Part shown: piece by piece, positions 16,326 to 27,290 of the stretch
Position numbering within the stretch: the first letter of the stretch is position 1
Layout of the letters: every line of letters starts with the position of its first letter
Assembly: GCA_019090455.1 (NCBI GenBank)
Contig: JAHRWA010000030.1
Span: forward strand, 62,001-126,000
Reading direction: 5' to 3'
From: Pseudomonadales bacterium
Lineage (GTDB): Bacteria; Pseudomonadota; Gammaproteobacteria; Pseudomonadales; DC-out160
Length of the DNA stretch: 64,000 nucleotides
Made by a program: the position numbers and the translations under genes
The notes under the pieces: model-generated
What the model was told of the DNA's origin: nothing
Databases searched by the model: none
What the model saw: only the letters and a program-made list of their open reading frames with translations

Positions 16326-18587
16326 TCAAGACGAATAGGTACGTCGCACTTCAATAATATTACGAAGTTGATTGATTCGACCCAACACGCGACCCAACTC
16401 ATCCAAACTGTTAGTTTCAACGGTCAATCGAATATCCACGGTGTATTCGCTTTTTGTGGATGCGCTATTGACGTTAATAATGTTGACACTTTCACTCGTC
16501 AATATATTCATGATATCGCGTAACAGCCCGTGCCGATCATAAGCTTGAATATAGACATCCACGGGATAGACGTTATCACGAGAGCTGTTCCAATCCACAA
16601 CAATAACGCGTTTCGGCTCATCCAGTTTAAGGCGCAACAACTCAATACAATCATCGCGATGCACAGTCACGCCACGACCCTGAGAGATATAGCCTAATAC
16701 TGGATCCCCAGGAACAGGCTTACAACATCCTGCAATCTGTGTCATCAGATTACCGACACCTTCAATTTCAATATCACTGCTATTATGATCGTGCCGAGCA
16801 CTCCTACCTTCAAAGGAATCCTTTTTCGATTCCTCTTGTTGCTCTTGTTGTTGCCAGGCATCCGTTTCTTGCAAGGCATTGAGCACTTGAGAAACGCGCA
16901 GATCACTGGCACCGACGGCGACATACACATCTTCTACCGCTTTCAGGTTCAACAACGGTGCTACCTTTTTCCAATCAATACCCGCAATGCCCAAACGATG
17001 GAATTCTTTAATTAAGATGCTGCGACCTTCACTTAAGTTCTTATCTCGATCTTGCTGTTTAAACCAATGTTGTATATTGGCTTTGGCTCGAGAACTTTGC
17101 GTATAACCCAAGGTAGAATTAAGCCAATCTCGACTTGGGCCACCTTCTTTAGCCGTGATCACCTCCACTTGCTCACCGGTGGTCAACGTGTAATTCAGAG
17201 GAACGATGCGTCCATTCACCTTCGCGCCTCGACAGCGATGGCCCACCTCGGTGTGAATACTGTAGGCAAAATCCAGCGGCGTCACGCCCGCAGCCATATC
17301 AACTACATGCCCGTCAGGTGTGAATACGTAAACGCGCTCATCTATTACGTCATGACGAAACTGCGCCACAATATCACTCACACCTGAATCACCTAACTCT
17401 TCCTGCCATTCAAGTACTTGCCTTAACCAAGCAATCTTATCTTCATAACTACTACCGGATTCACTGGCAGACTCTTCTTTATAATGCCAATGTGCACAAA
17501 CTCCCAATTCAGCCTCATCATGCATTTCACCCGTACGGATCTGCACTTCTAACACCTTCGCCTGGGGACCAATAACAGCCGTGTGTAAAGACCGATATCC
17601 GTTTTCCTTGGGTGTCGCAATATAATCATCAAACTCTCGCGGGACATGCTGCCACATACCGTGAATTATCCCTAAAGCCGCATAACAATCTCGAACGGTA
17701 GGCACCAATACTCGCACTGCGCGAATATCATATATCTGATAAAAATCCACATTCTTGCGCTGCATTTTGCGCCAAATACTATAAATGTGTTTAGCCCGAC
17801 CATTCACATCAGCCTCAATGCCAGCGGCACCGAGCACGGTAATCAATCGCTCCGTGACATCTTCAATATAATCTTGTCGATCAAGACGCTTTTCATCTAA
17901 CTGCCTGGCGACTTCTTTATAGGCGTCTTCTTGTAAATAGCGGAAAGACAAGTCCTCCAATTCCCACTTGATATGGCCAATACCCAAACGATGGGCAAGA
18001 GGAGCATAAATATCAAAAACCTCCTGGGCAACTCGCTTCTGCTTGTCATAGGAGGCATCTCGTAGCGCTCGAATTGCACAGGTCCGTTCAGCTAATTTTA
18101 TTAGCGCCACACGCACATCATCAACCATCGCCACTAGCATTTTACGCAAGTTATCTAACTGCTTAATGCTCTGACCCAGCACCACCTTATTAGTAGGATT
18201 AATGAAACTACTAATAGCGGCCATACGCAGTACGCCTTCTATCAGTAAAGATATGGTATCACCAAATTGCTCTTTGACTGTTTCTATCGGTAACTTGCCT
18301 TCACGCACCGCTCGATACAAAACGGCAGTAATCAATGTCTCATGATCCAAACGCAAATCTGCGAGAATTTGCGCCATTTCTAAACCCGTTTCAAAGCTGC
18401 TTGTGGTATGAGCCCACGCATTTTCCGACGCTTCCGACTCCTTCTCGGCTTGCTGAGCTAAATGACAGGCGCGCTGTAATACAGCGACATCAGAATAGTC
18501 ACCATTGGACTGAATATGTTCAATCCACGACGATATATCAATAGAACCATCATCCAATAATGGATGGTCCTCGCGCACTTTTACCAT
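16326..18587 (-). CDS. relA: GTP pyrophosphokinase RelA
   Basis: Ribosome-associated (p)ppGpp synthetase of the stringent response. The 753-residue protein has the long RSH layout: a degenerate HD domain (VLYRAVREGKL where active hydrolases carry HD), the synthetase domain with GRAKHIYSIWRKM and EFDDYIATPKENGYRSLHTAV, a TGS domain (VYVFTPDGHVVDM), a zinc-finger-type CCKPVPGDP segment and a C-terminal ACT domain. The lost HD pair marks it as synthetase-only RelA rather than SpoT. AGGA lies eight bases before the ATG. mazG follows. Confidence 0.97.
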   Translation of the reverse strand: MVKVREDHPLLDDGSIDISSWIEHIQSNGDYSDVAVLQRACHLAQQAEKESEASENAWAHTTSSFETGLEMAQILADLRLDHETLITAVLYRAVREGKLPIETVKEQFGDTISLLIEGVLRMAAISSFINPTNKVVLGQSIKQLDNLRKMLVAMVDDVRVALIKLAERTCAIRALRDASYDKQKRVAQEVFDIYAPLAHRLGIGHIKWELEDLSFRYLQEDAYKEVARQLDEKRLDRQDYIEDVTERLITVLGAAGIEADVNGRAKHIYSIWRKMQRKNVDFYQIYDIRAVRVLVPTVRDCYAALGIIHGMWQHVPREFDDYIATPKENGYRSLHTAVIGPQAKVLEVQIRTGEMHDEAELGVCAHWHYKEESASESGSSYEDKIAWLRQVLEWQEELGDSGVSDIVAQFRHDVIDERVYVFTPDGHVVDMAAGVTPLDFAYSIHTEVGHRCRGAKVNGRIVPLNYTLTTGEQVEVITAKEGGPSRDWLNSTLGYTQSSRAKANIQHWFKQQDRDKNLSEGRSILIKEFHRLGIAGIDWKKVAPLLNLKAVEDVYVAVGASDLRVSQVLNALQETDAWQQQEQQEESKKDSFEGRSARHDHNSSDIEIEGVGNLMTQIAGCCKPVPGDPVLGYISQGRGVTVHRDDCIELLRLKLDEPKRVIVVDWNSSRDNVYPVDVYIQAYDRHGLLRDIMNILTSESVNIINVNSASTKSEYTVDIRLTVETNSLDELGRVLGRINQLRNIIEVRRTYSS

Positions 18588-18671
18588 GTACAGTTCCTAA
18601 CGACTCTAGCCGATCGCATCAATTTTTTTTACTCGTTTTTCTAATTAACAAACTGCGATTCTACTTCTCAT

Positions 18672-20009
18672 CTACTTTTCAAATAGAGCAATGGATTCCA
18701 CATGCGCTGTATGAGGAAACATATCCATGACTCCCGCCTTCACTAACCGGTAACCCTGTTTTACTAACTCACCGGCATCTCGCGCCAAGGTCGCCGGGTT
18801 ACAAGAAACATAGACAATTTTATTGGCATTAAATTTCGGTAATAACGCAATAATATCCAACGCGCCTGATCGAGGAGGATCAATCAAAATTTTATCAAAA
18901 CCTTTTTTTGCCCAAGCTTCCTGGCTCATGTCTTTGGTTAAATCTGCACTAAAAAAATCAACATTTGTTAAACCATTAGCGACCGCATTCTCACGGCCAC
19001 GTTCCACCATTTCTTCGCTTCCTTCGACTCCCACCACTTCCTGACAATATTTCGCCAAAGGCAGAGTAAAATTCCCTAAACCGCAAAACAAATCCAGCAC
19101 TCGATCTTCAGGAGATAGGTCCATTAATTCCAACGCGCGATCAATCATCTGCAAATTAATCTCACTGTTCACCTGGGTGAAATCCATAGGGTGAAATCCA
19201 TAAGCCAATCCATGAGCGGGTACTTGATAATGTAATCGCGAAGGCGAATCTTCTGGCCATATTTTAACGACTGTCTTTGGGCCACCTGATTGTAAGTAAA
19301 GATGGAAGATGTGTTCTTGGCAAAACTGTACCAGAAGCCTTAAATCCTCAGAGGATAACGGCTCTAGATGCCTGAAAACCAAAGCTATTTCAGTATCACC
19401 CAGTGCCACTTCAATCTGCGGTATCTTGTCATTAATCGATAACTTCGCTATCAAATCGCCTAATTCCGCTAATTTCTGCCCCACACGCACATCGAGCACA
19501 GGACAACTTTGAATATCGGCAACAAAGGAATTACGCTTCTCCCTAAATCCGACTAAGACACCCCCCTTCTTAGGGACGTTCTTGACAGCCAATCTAGCCT
19601 TACGACGATAACCTAATTGAGGGCCTACCAATGGAGGCAAATATTCGTCGACTGCCACCGCGCCGAAATGAGTCAACTGCTCTTCTAGCACAGACTGCTT
19701 CATGTTTATCTGAGCAACCGTATCCATATGCTGTAAATTGCATCCCCCGCAAATAGCGCTATGGCTGCAAGGAGCTTCCACACGATCCGCTGAAGCTTCT
19801 AGAACTTGATGCAGTTTTCCCTCATCAAATTTACTGCGCCGATCGGTATAGGTAAATTCCACTTTTTCCAATGGCAATGCTCCATCAATAAAAATGGTTT
19901 TGCCATCAACCTGTGCAATCCCTCTCCCATCATGACTAAGGGATTTTATGTCAACCATCACCGGATCAGCCGGCAGCGCTTTTCGTCTACGCCTGCGAGT
20001 CTTCGCCAT
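18672..20009 (-). CDS. rlmD: 23S rRNA (uracil-1939-C5)-methyltransferase RlmD
   Basis: SAM-dependent methylase that makes m5U1939 in 23S rRNA. The 445-residue protein has a basic N-terminal tail, a TRAM domain (about 12-75), the iron-sulfur cysteines in CSHSAICGGCNLQHM with a fourth in QSCPVLD, the SAM-binding VLDLFCGLGNFTLPLA, DPPRSG, and the catalytic SCNPATLARD loop. It lies upstream of relA on the same strand with 84 bases between, the order known from Pseudomonas. Confidence 0.96.
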   Translation of the reverse strand: MAKTRRRRRKALPADPVMVDIKSLSHDGRGIAQVDGKTIFIDGALPLEKVEFTYTDRRSKFDEGKLHQVLEASADRVEAPCSHSAICGGCNLQHMDTVAQINMKQSVLEEQLTHFGAVAVDEYLPPLVGPQLGYRRKARLAVKNVPKKGGVLVGFREKRNSFVADIQSCPVLDVRVGQKLAELGDLIAKLSINDKIPQIEVALGDTEIALVFRHLEPLSSEDLRLLVQFCQEHIFHLYLQSGGPKTVVKIWPEDSPSRLHYQVPAHGLAYGFHPMDFTQVNSEINLQMIDRALELMDLSPEDRVLDLFCGLGNFTLPLAKYCQEVVGVEGSEEMVERGRENAVANGLTNVDFFSADLTKDMSQEAWAKKGFDKILIDPPRSGALDIIALLPKFNANKIVYVSCNPATLARDAGELVKQGYRLVKAGVMDMFPHTAHVESIALFEK

Positions 20010-20061
20010 ATTTACTATTTCTCAATCAGAAAGGATTGGTAAGGATACTGAGGTAAAGCCG

Positions 20062-20844
20062 CTAAACTTTAGCCGTCTGCCATACCTCTAAAAATTCGTG
20101 GAAGTGGGGTTCAGTTTGTTCTTTCAGGTAATTCTTAAGTTCATCAATTTCTGCTTCATAGCCATCGGGCAACAAATCCCCTTTCATCAGTAAAAACCGA
20201 AGATACACAAGGTAGGTATTTAGTACGTCAGTTTCGCAATAATCCCGTATCGCTTTGATGCCGCCACCATGAAAAGTTTCCCACACCTTTGCACCACTCA
20301 TCCCCATTTTACCGGGAAACCCCAATAGGGATGCCATTTGATCTAACGGAACATTGGCTCTTGGAGAGAAGCTCGCCAAGACATCCATCAAATCCGTATG
20401 ACGCGCATGATATCGACTCTGATAATTATTCCAGCGGTACGACTGATCACTCTCACCCGTTTCCCAATAACGCTGTGCCGTAATTTTATGCAACATAGCG
20501 CGATAGTGCAGAACCGGCAGATCAAACCCCCCACCGTTCCAGGAAACGATGGTCGGCGTGTATCGCTCAATACCGGCAAAGAAGCGCTCTATCAACTCCT
20601 TTTCAGTGGATTCCTCACTGCCCAAAGACCAAACTTTCAAGCGATCAGCGGATTTCAAAACAACGGAAATGGCCACAATGCGTTGTAGATGCAGCCTAAG
20701 AAACTCGTGACCCACTTCATCCCGGCGCACGGTAAACATGGCATTGGCCACATCACTGTCACTCAGATCATCACCTAGCTCCAGCACCCTTCGTCCACCG
20801 TCAGTATCGGGAACGGTTTCAATATCGAAAACAAATATATTCAT
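20062..20844 (-). CDS. Predicted 3'-5' exonuclease, PolB-exo-like
   Basis: About 260 residues of the family of stand-alone exonucleases related to the proofreading domain of family B DNA polymerases. The DEDD acidic residues are visible: FDIETVPD at the N terminus, SWNGGGFDLPVLHYRA in the middle, and YCETDVLNTYLVYLRF near the C terminus, with TDLMDVLASF between. Substrate and role are not known from sequence. I start at MNIFVFDIE (20844); the upstream in-frame extension to 20901 adds 19 residues not expected in the family. It is a co-directional neighbour of rlmD and cysM. Confidence 0.85.
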   Translation of the reverse strand: MNIFVFDIETVPDTDGGRRVLELGDDLSDSDVANAMFTVRRDEVGHEFLRLHLQRIVAISVVLKSADRLKVWSLGSEESTEKELIERFFAGIERYTPTIVSWNGGGFDLPVLHYRAMLHKITAQRYWETGESDQSYRWNNYQSRYHARHTDLMDVLASFSPRANVPLDQMASLLGFPGKMGMSGAKVWETFHGGGIKAIRDYCETDVLNTYLVYLRFLLMKGDLLPDGYEAEIDELKNYLKEQTEPHFHEFLEVWQTAKV

Positions 20845-20899
20845 AGGGGCAGCCCAAAATAGCATATGCCGAATTGGCGTTCGGTTGATTAAAGCTTTC

Positions 20900-20984
20900 A
20901 ATTAATTACAACAAGCAATTAATTACAACAAGCGATTAGCTAAAACAAGCAATTAGCTGGAACGAACAATCAGCTAAAAACACC
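20900..20984. repeat. Five imperfect 17-bp tandem repeats running into the cysM 3' end
   Basis: AATTAATTACAACAAGC (20900-20916) is repeated exactly at 20917-20933, then in diverged form at 20934-20950 (GATTAGCTAAAACAAGC), 20951-20967 and 20968-20984. The last copy covers the cysM stop codon and final codons. Copies are contiguous with a constant 17-base period, so this is a slippage or duplication array, not CRISPR (no spacers). Confidence 0.8.
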
Positions 20985-21857
20985 TGTTGATAAATAGCGA
21001 TCACCACGGTCACAAACGATAGCAACTATCACCGCATTTTCCACTTCTTCTGACAATCTCAATGCACCGGCCACCGCCCCGCCTGACGAAACACCACAAA
21101 AGATGCCTTCACGTGTGGCCATATCTCGCATGGTCCGCTCAGCGGTAATTTGATCCATATCGATAATTCGATCTACTCGGGTATCATCAAAAATACTCGG
21201 CAAATACGCTTTAGACCAACGCCGAATACCCGGAATCGAGGCACCGTCGATAGGCTGTAGTCCAAGAATTTCGATTTCTGAATTCTGCTCTTTAAAGTAA
21301 CGGGAACAACCCATTATGGTTCCCGTGGTACCCATAGAACTAATGAAATGGGTAATACCACCCTCGGTATCTCGCCAAATTTCCGGAGCTGTTGTTTCAT
21401 AATGTGACAACGGGTTATCTTGATTTCCAAACTGATCGAGAACGACACCTTCCCCTTTACGCTCCATCTCTTCAGCCAAGTCTCGAGCGCCCTCCATACC
21501 TTGCTCTTTAGTCACCAAGACCAATTCCGCCCCGTAAGCGGCCATCGCATCTCGACGCTCTTGACTCATGCTGTCAGGCATAATTAACACCATTCGATAG
21601 CCCTTGATAGCGGCGGCCATCGCCAGTGCGATACCTGTATTACCACTGGTCGCTTCAATCAACGTATCACCGGGTTTGATATCACCGCGCTTTTCAGCTC
21701 GCAATATCATGCTCAAAGCAGGTCTATCTTTTACGGAGCCAGCGGGATTATTGCCCTCTAGCTTTACCAAAATAGTATTACTGGTATCCCCTGGTAGACG
21801 CTGTAAACGAACCAAGGGTGTATTGCCGACAAAACTTTCAATAGTAGGATATTTCAT
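20970..21857 (-). CDS. cysM: Cysteine synthase B CysM
   Basis: PLP enzyme forming cysteine from O-acetylserine and sulfide or thiosulfate. The 295-residue product shows KLEGNNPAGSVKDRPA with the Schiff-base lysine, EATSGNTGIALA, GTTGTIMGCSRYFKEQN and SSGGAVAG. NNPAGSVKDR and IRRWSKAYLPSIFD favour CysM over CysK. The C terminus and stop lie within a 17-bp tandem repeat, so the last residues may have been altered by the duplication. It is divergent from the hybrid kinase gene, as in Pseudomonas (cysM/gacS). Confidence 0.95.
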   Translation of the reverse strand: MKYPTIESFVGNTPLVRLQRLPGDTSNTILVKLEGNNPAGSVKDRPALSMILRAEKRGDIKPGDTLIEATSGNTGIALAMAAAIKGYRMVLIMPDSMSQERRDAMAAYGAELVLVTKEQGMEGARDLAEEMERKGEGVVLDQFGNQDNPLSHYETTAPEIWRDTEGGITHFISSMGTTGTIMGCSRYFKEQNSEIEILGLQPIDGASIPGIRRWSKAYLPSIFDDTRVDRIIDMDQITAERTMRDMATREGIFCGVSSGGAVAGALRLSEEVENAVIVAIVCDRGDRYLSTGVFS

Positions 21858-22068
21858 AGCGACGCATTGTACCCAATTTGAAGGCCAGCACCAATTACCA
21901 TATTGACATGGTGTTATAACTCAATAACATAAGACAACGACTCAGAGAGTCACTAAACTCATTTCTCGGCTCACTTTCCTCTGTTCCGATATTAGTTAAC
22001 CACTACGCTTCTGTTCCCATAACAGTCACGAGAAATCAAAACGACCTGAACATAAAAAAGGGTTTTCA

Positions 22069-24990
22069 ATGTTTCACTGGGGATTAAAAACCAAAGTTTT
22101 AATACTGACGCTCGTACCTACACTCATCATTGCCGTGATGCTGGGCAGTTTTTTCATCAACACTCGCCTAGACGAACTTAATGAAACAGTGAAAGAACGC
22201 GGTTATCTCACGATTCAAAAGTTTCTACCCGTAATACATCGGCAGTTGGCAGCGGGTGATTTCGATTCATTACAGAAAATTTCAAATCGAATATTAGAAG
22301 AAGCGGATGTTCGCGCAGTGTCTATCATCGGAAACAGCGGTCGGCATCTATCACATTCAGGCCCAACAATGTGGCCCAAACGTGAAGACCACGTACTGTC
22401 ATCGCTGCCTAATAATCCGCAAATGCATGCTACCAGTGACTCCTTGCGCTTTATTGTTCCCGTCACCCGTGTCGACCCTCTCGGCCTGCACCTGATGCCT
22501 GCCTCCCACCCTAGCGAAATCAATAACCTCGAATTTGGTAGCGATATTGCCACTTCTTCCGATGACTTTTTTGTCGAAAACTCCAAACGTTATTTGGGCT
22601 GGATCGAACTGGAGATATCATTTGTAAACACCACAATCAAAAAATATCAACTGGCTTTCGCCAGCGGCTTAATTGTACTTATTGGCCTTCTCATCAATGC
22701 CTTTCTCGCACTGAGAATGAGTAAAGAAGTTACCGAACCTTTGATGAAAATCATCAGTGCTGTTAATCGCATTAAGAACGGGGAATTCGATACTCGAGTA
22801 CATACCCGTTCTTCAGGCGAATTACACGCTCTGGAGACGGGTATTAACAAGATGGCTGAAACCTTGAAGGCGGGCAATGAAGAACTGCAACAGAGTGTCG
22901 ACCAGGCCACTGAAGACTTACGGGAAACCCTTGAAACAATTGAAATACAAAATATTGAATTAGATTTAGCAAGAAAAGAGGCTCTAGAAGGGAGTCGCAT
23001 TAAATCTGAATTCCTGGCCAATATGAGTCACGAAATCCGAACGCCCTTAAACGGCATTGTTGGATTCACCAATTTACTCTTAAAAACGGCCCTTAATTCT
23101 CGCCAGCGAGACTATCTCAACACCATTCAAACTAGCTCCGCCAGTCTACTGGCAATCATCAATGACATACTCGACTTTTCAAAAATAGAAGCCGGCAAGC
23201 TAGTACTCGATCACGTGCCGTTTAATTTGCAGGAAATCATTGAAGAAGTTCTCACTATGCTCGCACCTTTAGCCCACGACAAAAATCTCGAACAGATCTC
23301 TCTCGTCTATTCTGATGTTCCTATCCACTACATTGGCGACCCTCTCAGAATCAAACAAATTCTCATCAACTTAGTTAACAATGCGATTAAATTTACGGAG
23401 ACCGGTAATATTATTTTACGGGTAATGCTGGAACGCAGCTCAGACCAAAAAGCCGTGGTCAAAATTTCCGTCAGCGATACGGGTATCGGCCTCTCCAAGG
23501 AAGACCAAAGCGCTATCTTTCATGCCTTTAGTCAGGCTGACACATCCGCCGCTCGTCGATTTGGCGGAACGGGCTTAGGACTGGTCATTTCAAAACATCT
23601 CGTCAAACATATGAAAGGGGATATCGGACTGGAAAGTGAACTGGGACTAGGTTCTACTTTTTGGTTTACCGTACGTTTGGATATCAATTCACACGACGTA
23701 GACGTCCTGGACTTTCAAAGCCTAAGAGGCTCACGTATTGGATTATTTGATAGCAACCCTATTGCAAAGTTGGCGGTCAAACACTTGCTGGAATCCTGGC
23801 AAATCAATGTTATAGAAATAGAACAATTAGATGATGTCGAAACTCAGGTCTCAAATGCAAGTTTAGACGGCAACACTTTAGATTGCGTTCTATTCGGACT
23901 CCACCCTAACAAAATTCCAGACCACGATCTTCCACACATAATTGAAAGCATTGGAAAGCAATTCAATTGCAGGTCTCTGATACTCGCCGGTACCTCAGAG
24001 CAAACACAGGAACAAATCGAATTAGAGCGTTTAGCCTTTGCTTATATTGCGAAACCCATTTGTCACAACAAACTACTCAATGCCCTCACCAATTTACTGG
24101 CCGGTCCGTTCAGTAGAAAGTTGATGGAAAGCGCCCCCCTATCACTACACTTTACAGAAGAGAAGTCGCCGTTGACAATATTGGCGGTAGACGATAATCC
24201 TGCCAATTTAAAATTACTCTGCGCGCTGCTAGAAGACCTTAATATAAAAGTTTACTCCTGCAATAACGGGCAGCAAGCTCTAAATCAAGTAGAGACAATT
24301 AAATTCGACCTTATCCTAATGGATATACAAATGCCCGTTATGGATGGAATTGAAACCACACACCACATTCGAACCTTAGAAAACCCCCGACAACGTACAC
24401 CTATCGTCGCAGTAACGGCACACGCACTTTCCAATGAAAAACAAAAATTACTCCGCTCAGGCATGGATGACTACATCACAAAACCGATTAGTGAGAAACA
24501 ACTCACACATATCATTTATAAATTTACCGGTGTTGATCTATCCTCACACATTCAAGAGACCAATCAACATTCTAGTTATTCAGAATCAACAACTCCACAA
24601 CCTACAAATCAACAAGCCACAACGTCAATCACCAACACTGCGGAATTTAAATTGGTGGATAAACAAGAAAGCTTAATGCTAGCCAACGGCAAACAAGACT
24701 TGGCTGACGATCTTTTATATATGCTGTTATCGGGGCTTAATGAAGAAAGATCAGCCATCCAATCTGCTTTCACTAATAATGATTACGAACTCATGCTCGA
24801 AAAAGTACATCGACTGCATGGCGCAACAAAATACGTCGGCGTACCGCAACTTAGGCAAGCGACACACAGTGTAGAAACATTTATTAAAAAGTCGCAGCTG
24901 GAAGAATTGGAAGATGCCACTCTCAATTTACTTTCACAAATAGATCAGCTAACCGAATGGCGGGATCAGAATCATCCCATTAAATCTTAA
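22069..24990 (+). CDS. barA: Hybrid sensor histidine kinase BarA/GacS
   Basis: Membrane sensor of the Gac/Csr pathway that passes phosphate to a GacA/UvrY-type regulator (not in this window). The 973 residues show: membrane segment 1 (about 9-31), a periplasmic sensor (32-190), membrane segment 2 (about 192-215), HAMP, HisKA with the phosphorylated His321 in [12 protein letters not shown], HATPase with NLVNNAIKF and GTGLGLVIS, a degenerate receiver (about 545-680) lacking the aspartate, a second receiver with Asp752 in [13 protein letters not shown], and an Hpt domain with His917 in RLHGATKY. A Gln/Thr/Ser-rich linker precedes Hpt. It neighbours cysM as gacS does in Pseudomonas. Confidence 0.94.
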   Translation: MFHWGLKTKVLILTLVPTLIIAVMLGSFFINTRLDELNETVKERGYLTIQKFLPVIHRQLAAGDFDSLQKISNRILEEADVRAVSIIGNSGRHLSHSGPTMWPKREDHVLSSLPNNPQMHATSDSLRFIVPVTRVDPLGLHLMPASHPSEINNLEFGSDIATSSDDFFVENSKRYLGWIELEISFVNTTIKKYQLAFASGLIVLIGLLINAFLALRMSKEVTEPLMKIISAVNRIKNGEFDTRVHTRSSGELHALETGINKMAETLKAGNEELQQSVDQATEDLRETLETIEIQNIELDLARKEALEGSRIKSEFLANMSHEIRTPLNGIVGFTNLLLKTALNSRQRDYLNTIQTSSASLLAIINDILDFSKIEAGKLVLDHVPFNLQEIIEEVLTMLAPLAHDKNLEQISLVYSDVPIHYIGDPLRIKQILINLVNNAIKFTETGNIILRVMLERSSDQKAVVKISVSDTGIGLSKEDQSAIFHAFSQADTSAARRFGGTGLGLVISKHLVKHMKGDIGLESELGLGSTFWFTVRLDINSHDVDVLDFQSLRGSRIGLFDSNPIAKLAVKHLLESWQINVIEIEQLDDVETQVSNASLDGNTLDCVLFGLHPNKIPDHDLPHIIESIGKQFNCRSLILAGTSEQTQEQIELERLAFAYIAKPICHNKLLNALTNLLAGPFSRKLMESAPLSLHFTEEKSPLTILAVDDNPANLKLLCALLEDLNIKVYSCNNGQQALNQVETIKFDLILMDIQMPVMDGIETTHHIRTLENPRQRTPIVAVTAHALSNEKQKLLRSGMDDYITKPISEKQLTHIIYKFTGVDLSSHIQETNQHSSYSESTTPQPTNQQATTSITNTAEFKLVDKQESLMLANGKQDLADDLLYMLLSGLNEERSAIQSAFTNNDYELMLEKVHRLHGATKYVGVPQLRQATHSVETFIKKSQLEELEDATLNLLSQIDQLTEWRDQNHPIKS

Positions 24991-25067
24991 TTTTTTGAAT
25001 ATCAACCAAATTGAATTTTGAATCGACTAAACAATCACGGATATAAAACTAGCGCGATTTCGCCACT

Positions 25068-26081
25068 TTATTCAAACCACCTATCCTTCGCGCGCTCATC
25101 CCACATGGTTCGCGCCATCTCTATCGCCGTAGTCGTATCATCAGCTCGCCCTATGGTCATAAGGCCTATGGCTGCCGTTCCGATAACGGCTAATTCACCA
25201 TATTGATTTTCTGCTTCATCTCGCCATACTTTAGGCAATTCATCGAGCGCCAAAGTGGTCAATTTTTCTTGTCGATGTGCTTGCATTGCTGGCCACTCTA
25301 CAATTTGCGGCGCACCACGAACCAACATATGCATTTTAGTTTTAGCTTCTGGCTTTCGTTCAGGCTCACCTCCTTCGCCTTTTAAAACAGCGAAGTTTTC
25401 ATAACCCAGTTTGATGGCGGTATTCTGATGCAACTCAAGATAGCCTGGATGAAAAATACCTTGCACTACCGCTTTGGCATTAGTGGGATTGAGGTGCCGA
25501 ACTAACGTATGAACCGGTGAGCGAACGCCAAAATGATAGCGAAGTTCAATAATACGGTGTAACTGTGGCGATATAATTTCTAGTGGTAATAAGGCAAAGT
25601 TGGTTTGGCTAACTTTATCCGCAACCGCCTCCCAACTACGGCATACCGGAATATTAATTTCAGCGGCAACCTCATTTAAAAATACGCGCCCCTGAAGATA
25701 TTTACTGCAACCATGGATAAAAACCGACACTCCATTTTGTGCCAACAAGTTAGCACTCAGAAGCAACCAAGGCAGCTGTTTTTTTTTGCCTGCATAGCAA
25801 GGTAAGTCCAACTCGATCGCTGGTAGGTTTTGTGGAAAAACAACATTATCTTTGACTGCTTTTACAAACCCAATCAACTCATCTTCAACCAACTCTTTGA
25901 CTCGCAGAAGCATCAAAAAGGCTCCCAACTGAACATCATCGACTTGATTGTTAACAATCATCGTCATGGCTTGGTAAGCCTCCTCTTCAGACAATGACCG
26001 AGATCCTCGCTTTCCTCTAGCGAGTATCCGAACAAACTGTGCAAAGGGGTGATCGCATTTTTCCGGTTTTGTTGATGTCAT
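25068..26081 (-). CDS. ybiB: TrpD2/YbiB-like protein
   Basis: Paralogue of anthranilate phosphoribosyltransferase; the E. coli member YbiB binds nucleic acids and is SOS-linked, with no proven transferase activity. The 337-residue protein has the TrpD N-terminal helical domain (LSEEEAYQAMTMIVNNQVDDVQLGAFLMLLRVKE) and the alpha/beta domain, but the phosphoribosyl-binding GTGGD loop is replaced by PCYAGKKKQLPWLLLS, as in YbiB. AAGGA lies upstream of the ATG. It is the last gene of the rnc-era-recO-pdxJ-acpS unit, eleven bases after acpS. Confidence 0.88.
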   Translation of the reverse strand: MTSTKPEKCDHPFAQFVRILARGKRGSRSLSEEEAYQAMTMIVNNQVDDVQLGAFLMLLRVKELVEDELIGFVKAVKDNVVFPQNLPAIELDLPCYAGKKKQLPWLLLSANLLAQNGVSVFIHGCSKYLQGRVFLNEVAAEINIPVCRSWEAVADKVSQTNFALLPLEIISPQLHRIIELRYHFGVRSPVHTLVRHLNPTNAKAVVQGIFHPGYLELHQNTAIKLGYENFAVLKGEGGEPERKPEAKTKMHMLVRGAPQIVEWPAMQAHRQEKLTTLALDELPKVWRDEAENQYGELAVIGTAAIGLMTIGRADDTTTAIEMARTMWDERAKDRWFE

Positions 26082-26092
26082 GTGAGCTTCCT

Positions 26093-26476
26093 TTATAAAC
26101 TCAATACCACAAATGCCACGGCGTAATCGACTTCATCGGAAACACTGACGTTATGACTCTGAATCGAATATTCACTAATGAGTTCAGCGGCTTTGTGTTG
26201 AAAAACGAGAGAGGGTTTTCCCACATCGTTGTGGGTCAATCCAATATGGGAATAGGCCAAGCCTTGTCGAAAACCTAATCCAAACGCCTTCGCTGCGGCT
26301 TCTTTTATGGCAAAACGTTTCGCTAGAAAGGGGACTTTGTTCTGGCTGCTGGAGTACTCCAGCATTTCTTCTGCAGTCAAAATTCGCTGTGCTAACTTAT
26401 CACCACTTCGTCCTAACATCTGTTCGATACGCTCTATCTTGACGATGTCGGTACCGATCCCGTATATCCCGCTCAT
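26093..26476 (-). CDS. acpS: Holo-ACP synthase AcpS
   Basis: Transfers 4'-phosphopantetheine from CoA to acyl carrier protein. The 127-residue product has the family motifs GIGTDIVKIERIE and FAKRF-type KRFAIKEAAAKAFG with the magnesium-binding acidic residues. The start overlaps the pdxJ stop by one base (TAATG), so translation is coupled, as in the classical pdxJ-acpS pair. Confidence 0.96.
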   Translation of the reverse strand: MSGIYGIGTDIVKIERIEQMLGRSGDKLAQRILTAEEMLEYSSSQNKVPFLAKRFAIKEAAAKAFGLGFRQGLAYSHIGLTHNDVGKPSLVFQHKAAELISEYSIQSHNVSVSDEVDYAVAFVVLSL

Positions 26477-27219
26477 TAAGATTTCATCGCATCATTCATA
26501 AGTTTCTTCATATCACTAACAGCCACTTTTAGTCCTGTGGTCAGTGCTCTGGCAATAATCGCATGACCAATATTCAATTCCGTTAATCCAGGGATTTCAG
26601 CAATGGCTTCTACATTATGATAATTCAAGCCATGCCCTGCATTCACAATCAATCCACACTCCAGTGCAAACTTAACGCTTTGCTTAATTTTATCCAACTC
26701 AACAGACTGCTGCTGAGAGGTGGATGCATCTGCATAATGTCCCGTGTGTATTTCTATTACCGGCGCGCCGCAATCCGCAGCAGCTTGTATTTGTTTAAAA
26801 TCAGGATCAATAAACAAGGAAGCTTCACAATCAATTCTCGTCAATCTAGCCACGGCGTCTGCGACTCTTTGTTGATGAGCCAATATATCCAGCCCACCTT
26901 CTGTAGTCAGTTCTTCTCTTTTTTCCGGCACAAGACAACAGTGTGCAGGCAGTATTGCCTCGGCAAAAGAAAGCATCTCTTCCGTCACTGCCATTTCCAA
27001 ATTCATTCGCGTTAGCATCAGCGATTTCAAAAGCTGTACATCGCGTTCCTGAATATGCCGACGATCTTCTCTTAAATGCAAGGTGATGCCATCTGCCCCA
27101 GCCTCTTCCGCATCCAATGCTGCTTTTACCGGATCGGGATAACGAGTACCACGCGCTTGTCGCAAGGTAGCCACGTGATCTATATTTACGCCTAATAATA
27201 ATCGATTTACAGATGACAC
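26476..27219 (-). CDS. pdxJ: Pyridoxine 5'-phosphate synthase PdxJ
   Basis: Condenses 1-deoxyxylulose 5-phosphate with 3-amino-2-oxopropyl phosphate to pyridoxine 5'-phosphate. Motifs: [40 protein letters not shown] and [10 protein letters not shown] place the start at a GTG (27219), giving 247 residues like other PdxJ, because GGAG lies six bases before it. A TTG at 27294 overlapping the recO stop would add 25 residues absent from the family and lacks support. Confidence 0.93.
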   Translation of the reverse strand: MSSVNRLLLGVNIDHVATLRQARGTRYPDPVKAALDAEEAGADGITLHLREDRRHIQERDVQLLKSLMLTRMNLEMAVTEEMLSFAEAILPAHCCLVPEKREELTTEGGLDILAHQQRVADAVARLTRIDCEASLFIDPDFKQIQAAADCGAPVIEIHTGHYADASTSQQQSVELDKIKQSVKFALECGLIVNAGHGLNYHNVEAIAEIPGLTELNIGHAIIARALTTGLKVAVSDMKKLMNDAMKS

Positions 27220-27290
27220 ATCTTTCTCCAACTTTGTATTCAACCTGGGTTCTAATATTGGCTCCAGCTGTGATTTCACACTCTGAATTT

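Noticed and set aside
16326-18587. Bifunctional SpoT instead of RelA
   Set aside because: The HD residues needed for hydrolysis are replaced (VLYRAVREGKL), and the relA-mazG neighbourhood fits RelA.
20900-20984. CRISPR array
   Set aside because: Copies are contiguous, with no spacers, and there are no cas genes nearby.
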